This document shows, one piece after another, positions 36,853 through 39,700 of a stretch of 39,700 nt of DNA. Source of the DNA: Burkholderiales bacterium (GTDB taxonomy: Bacteria > Pseudomonadota > Gammaproteobacteria > Burkholderiales > Burkholderiaceae_C); contig JAGWLR010000025.1 of NCBI GenBank assembly GCA_028864885.1, forward strand, positions 1 through 39,700. Reading direction: 5' to 3'. The position numbers were made by a program, and so were the translations under genes. The notes under the pieces were generated by a model. It made no database searches. It saw nothing but the letters and a program-made list of their open reading frames with translations, and was not told the origin of the DNA. Numbering within the stretch: position 1 is the stretch's first letter; each line of letters starts with the position of its first letter.

Positions 36853-36928
36853 TGGAGCGGGAAACGAGGCTCGAACTCGCGACCTCAACCTTGGCAAGGT
36901 TGCGCTCTACCAACTGAGCTATTCCCGC
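36853..36928 (-). tRNA. tRNA-Gly (GCC), copy 2
   Basis: The same 76-base tRNA as at 36006-36081, anticodon GCC, encoded CCA. It is the first gene after the promoter at 37004-37033. Confidence 0.96.
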
Positions 36929-37003
36929 GCATTGCTTACGCAATTTTTTTCGCTTTGGCTGATTGCCTTAGACAACGTTGGTGCGTCATCAGCGAAGACT
37001 TGA

Positions 37004-37033
37004 ACTATACATCATTTTCGACATATCGAGCAA
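37004..37033 (-). promoter_or_regulatory. Promoter of tRNA-Gly/Cys copy 2
   Basis: On the minus strand TTGCTC (37028-37033), 18 bases, TATAGT (37004-37009). It stands about 27 bases past the lon stop and matches the promoter of copy 1 in -10 box and spacing. Confidence 0.7.
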
Positions 37034-37059
37034 GCCCTCGCCGTTTTTTCGCACCTGTC

Positions 37060-39477
<2,418 letters not shown>

Positions 39478-39530
39478 GATGTGGCTCACTTTCTCTGAAA
39501 CCCAGTTGGGGTCTCACGGACAAAACACAA

Positions 39531-39574
39531 GGGCACCGGAAAAACCAAATTGGGAGGGTTTTTCAGCGGTGCCC
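39531..39574 (-). terminator. Long hairpin between clpX and lon
   Basis: GGGCACCG and CGGTGCCC form the base, extended by GAAAAACC/GGTTTTTC with a two-base bulge. A T-rich but interrupted tail follows on the minus strand. It may terminate clpX transcripts or limit readthrough into lon. Confidence 0.55.
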
Positions 39575-39601
39575 AATCAAAGCGGACATTGAAGTGCCTG
39601 C

Positions 39602-39700
39602 TCAAGCACTGGCCTTGGCCTGTTCCCGGTAAACCAATAGCGGTTTGGCGTTCTCCTCGATGGTGGATTCATCCAGTACAACTTTTTGAACGCCTTCTTT
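39602..39700 (-). CDS. clpX: ClpX C-terminus (5' part outside the window)
   Basis: The last 32 codons of a minus-strand gene read [12 protein letters not shown], then [20 protein letters not shown] and stop. The KVVLDE...KPLLVY pattern matches the C-terminal end of ClpX, the ATPase subunit of ClpXP. Gene order clpX-lon is common in proteobacteria and supports the call, which otherwise rests on a short fragment. Confidence 0.85.
   Translation of the reverse strand, partial: KEGVQKVVLDESTIEENAKPLLVYREQAKASA

Noticed and set aside
35848-37059. tRNA region as an integration site for a mobile element
   Set aside because: There is no integrase gene, attachment repeat of a tRNA 3' end, or phage gene nearby; the repeats are whole tRNA units with promoters.

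Overview
The window looks like a chromosomal segment of a betaproteobacterium, most likely Burkholderiales/Comamonadaceae. The basis is GC-rich coding sequence, the MSGH-type Lon start, the etfBA/acyl-CoA dehydrogenase block, and a membrane urate hydroxylase (PuuD) in place of soluble uricase. This taxonomic reading is inferred from gene content and protein style, not from a database search. I see no phage, IS element, CRISPR array or obvious island boundary.

Layout. 1-1574 (minus): 3'-truncated FtsX/YbbP-type permease. 1635-3246 (plus): YoaK-like membrane protein and an extradiol dioxygenase of the DODA/YgiD family. 3214-11448 (minus): a tightly packed purine salvage/uptake operon read as lysR, guaD, ABC ATPase, two permeases, BMP-type lipoprotein, adenine deaminase. 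11583-16278 (plus): xdhA-xdhB-xdhC, divergent from lysR. 16220-19132 (minus): uraH, puuD and a diguanylate cyclase. 19208-23981 (plus): gntR-type regulator, puuE, a uraD-allC gene fusion and an M20 hydrolase. 24007-27462 (plus): alpha/beta-hydrolase lipoprotein and a TauABC/NMT1-type ABC importer. 27565-30151 (plus): small membrane protein, YceH (DUF480), an isolated ureD, and a NarL/LuxR response regulator. 30158-34827 (minus): nitronate monooxygenase, acyl-CoA dehydrogenase, etfA, etfB. 35002-35847 (plus): murI. 35868-36928: five tRNA genes, consisting of a duplicated Gly-Cys pair on the minus strand flanking tRNA-Leu and a small unknown gene on the plus strand. 37060-39700 (minus): lon and the 3' end of clpX.

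How the genes fit together. The centre (3.2-24 kb) encodes almost a whole route for purines. Uptake is by a BMP-family ABC importer. Adenine goes to hypoxanthine (adenine deaminase) and guanine to xanthine (GuaD). XdhAB, matured by XdhC, makes urate. PuuD, UraH and the UraD domain take urate to S-allantoin, PuuE makes allantoate, and the AllC domain releases ammonia from it. The M20 hydrolase at the end of that operon is a candidate for a later ureido step. Two regulators sit at the two divergent promoters: LysR between guaD and xdhA, and GntR/FCD between uraH and puuE. A perfect 16-bp palindrome lies just in front of gntR.

The pathway enzymes are known families. The less ordinary points are the UraD-AllC fusion, the diguanylate cyclase next to puuD, the ureD without urease genes beside it, a possible metal-ligand change in the M20 protein, and the duplicated tRNA-Gly/tRNA-Cys unit with conserved promoters, long leaders and an internal terminator-like hairpin. 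I did not find a clearly new defence, mobile or signalling system.
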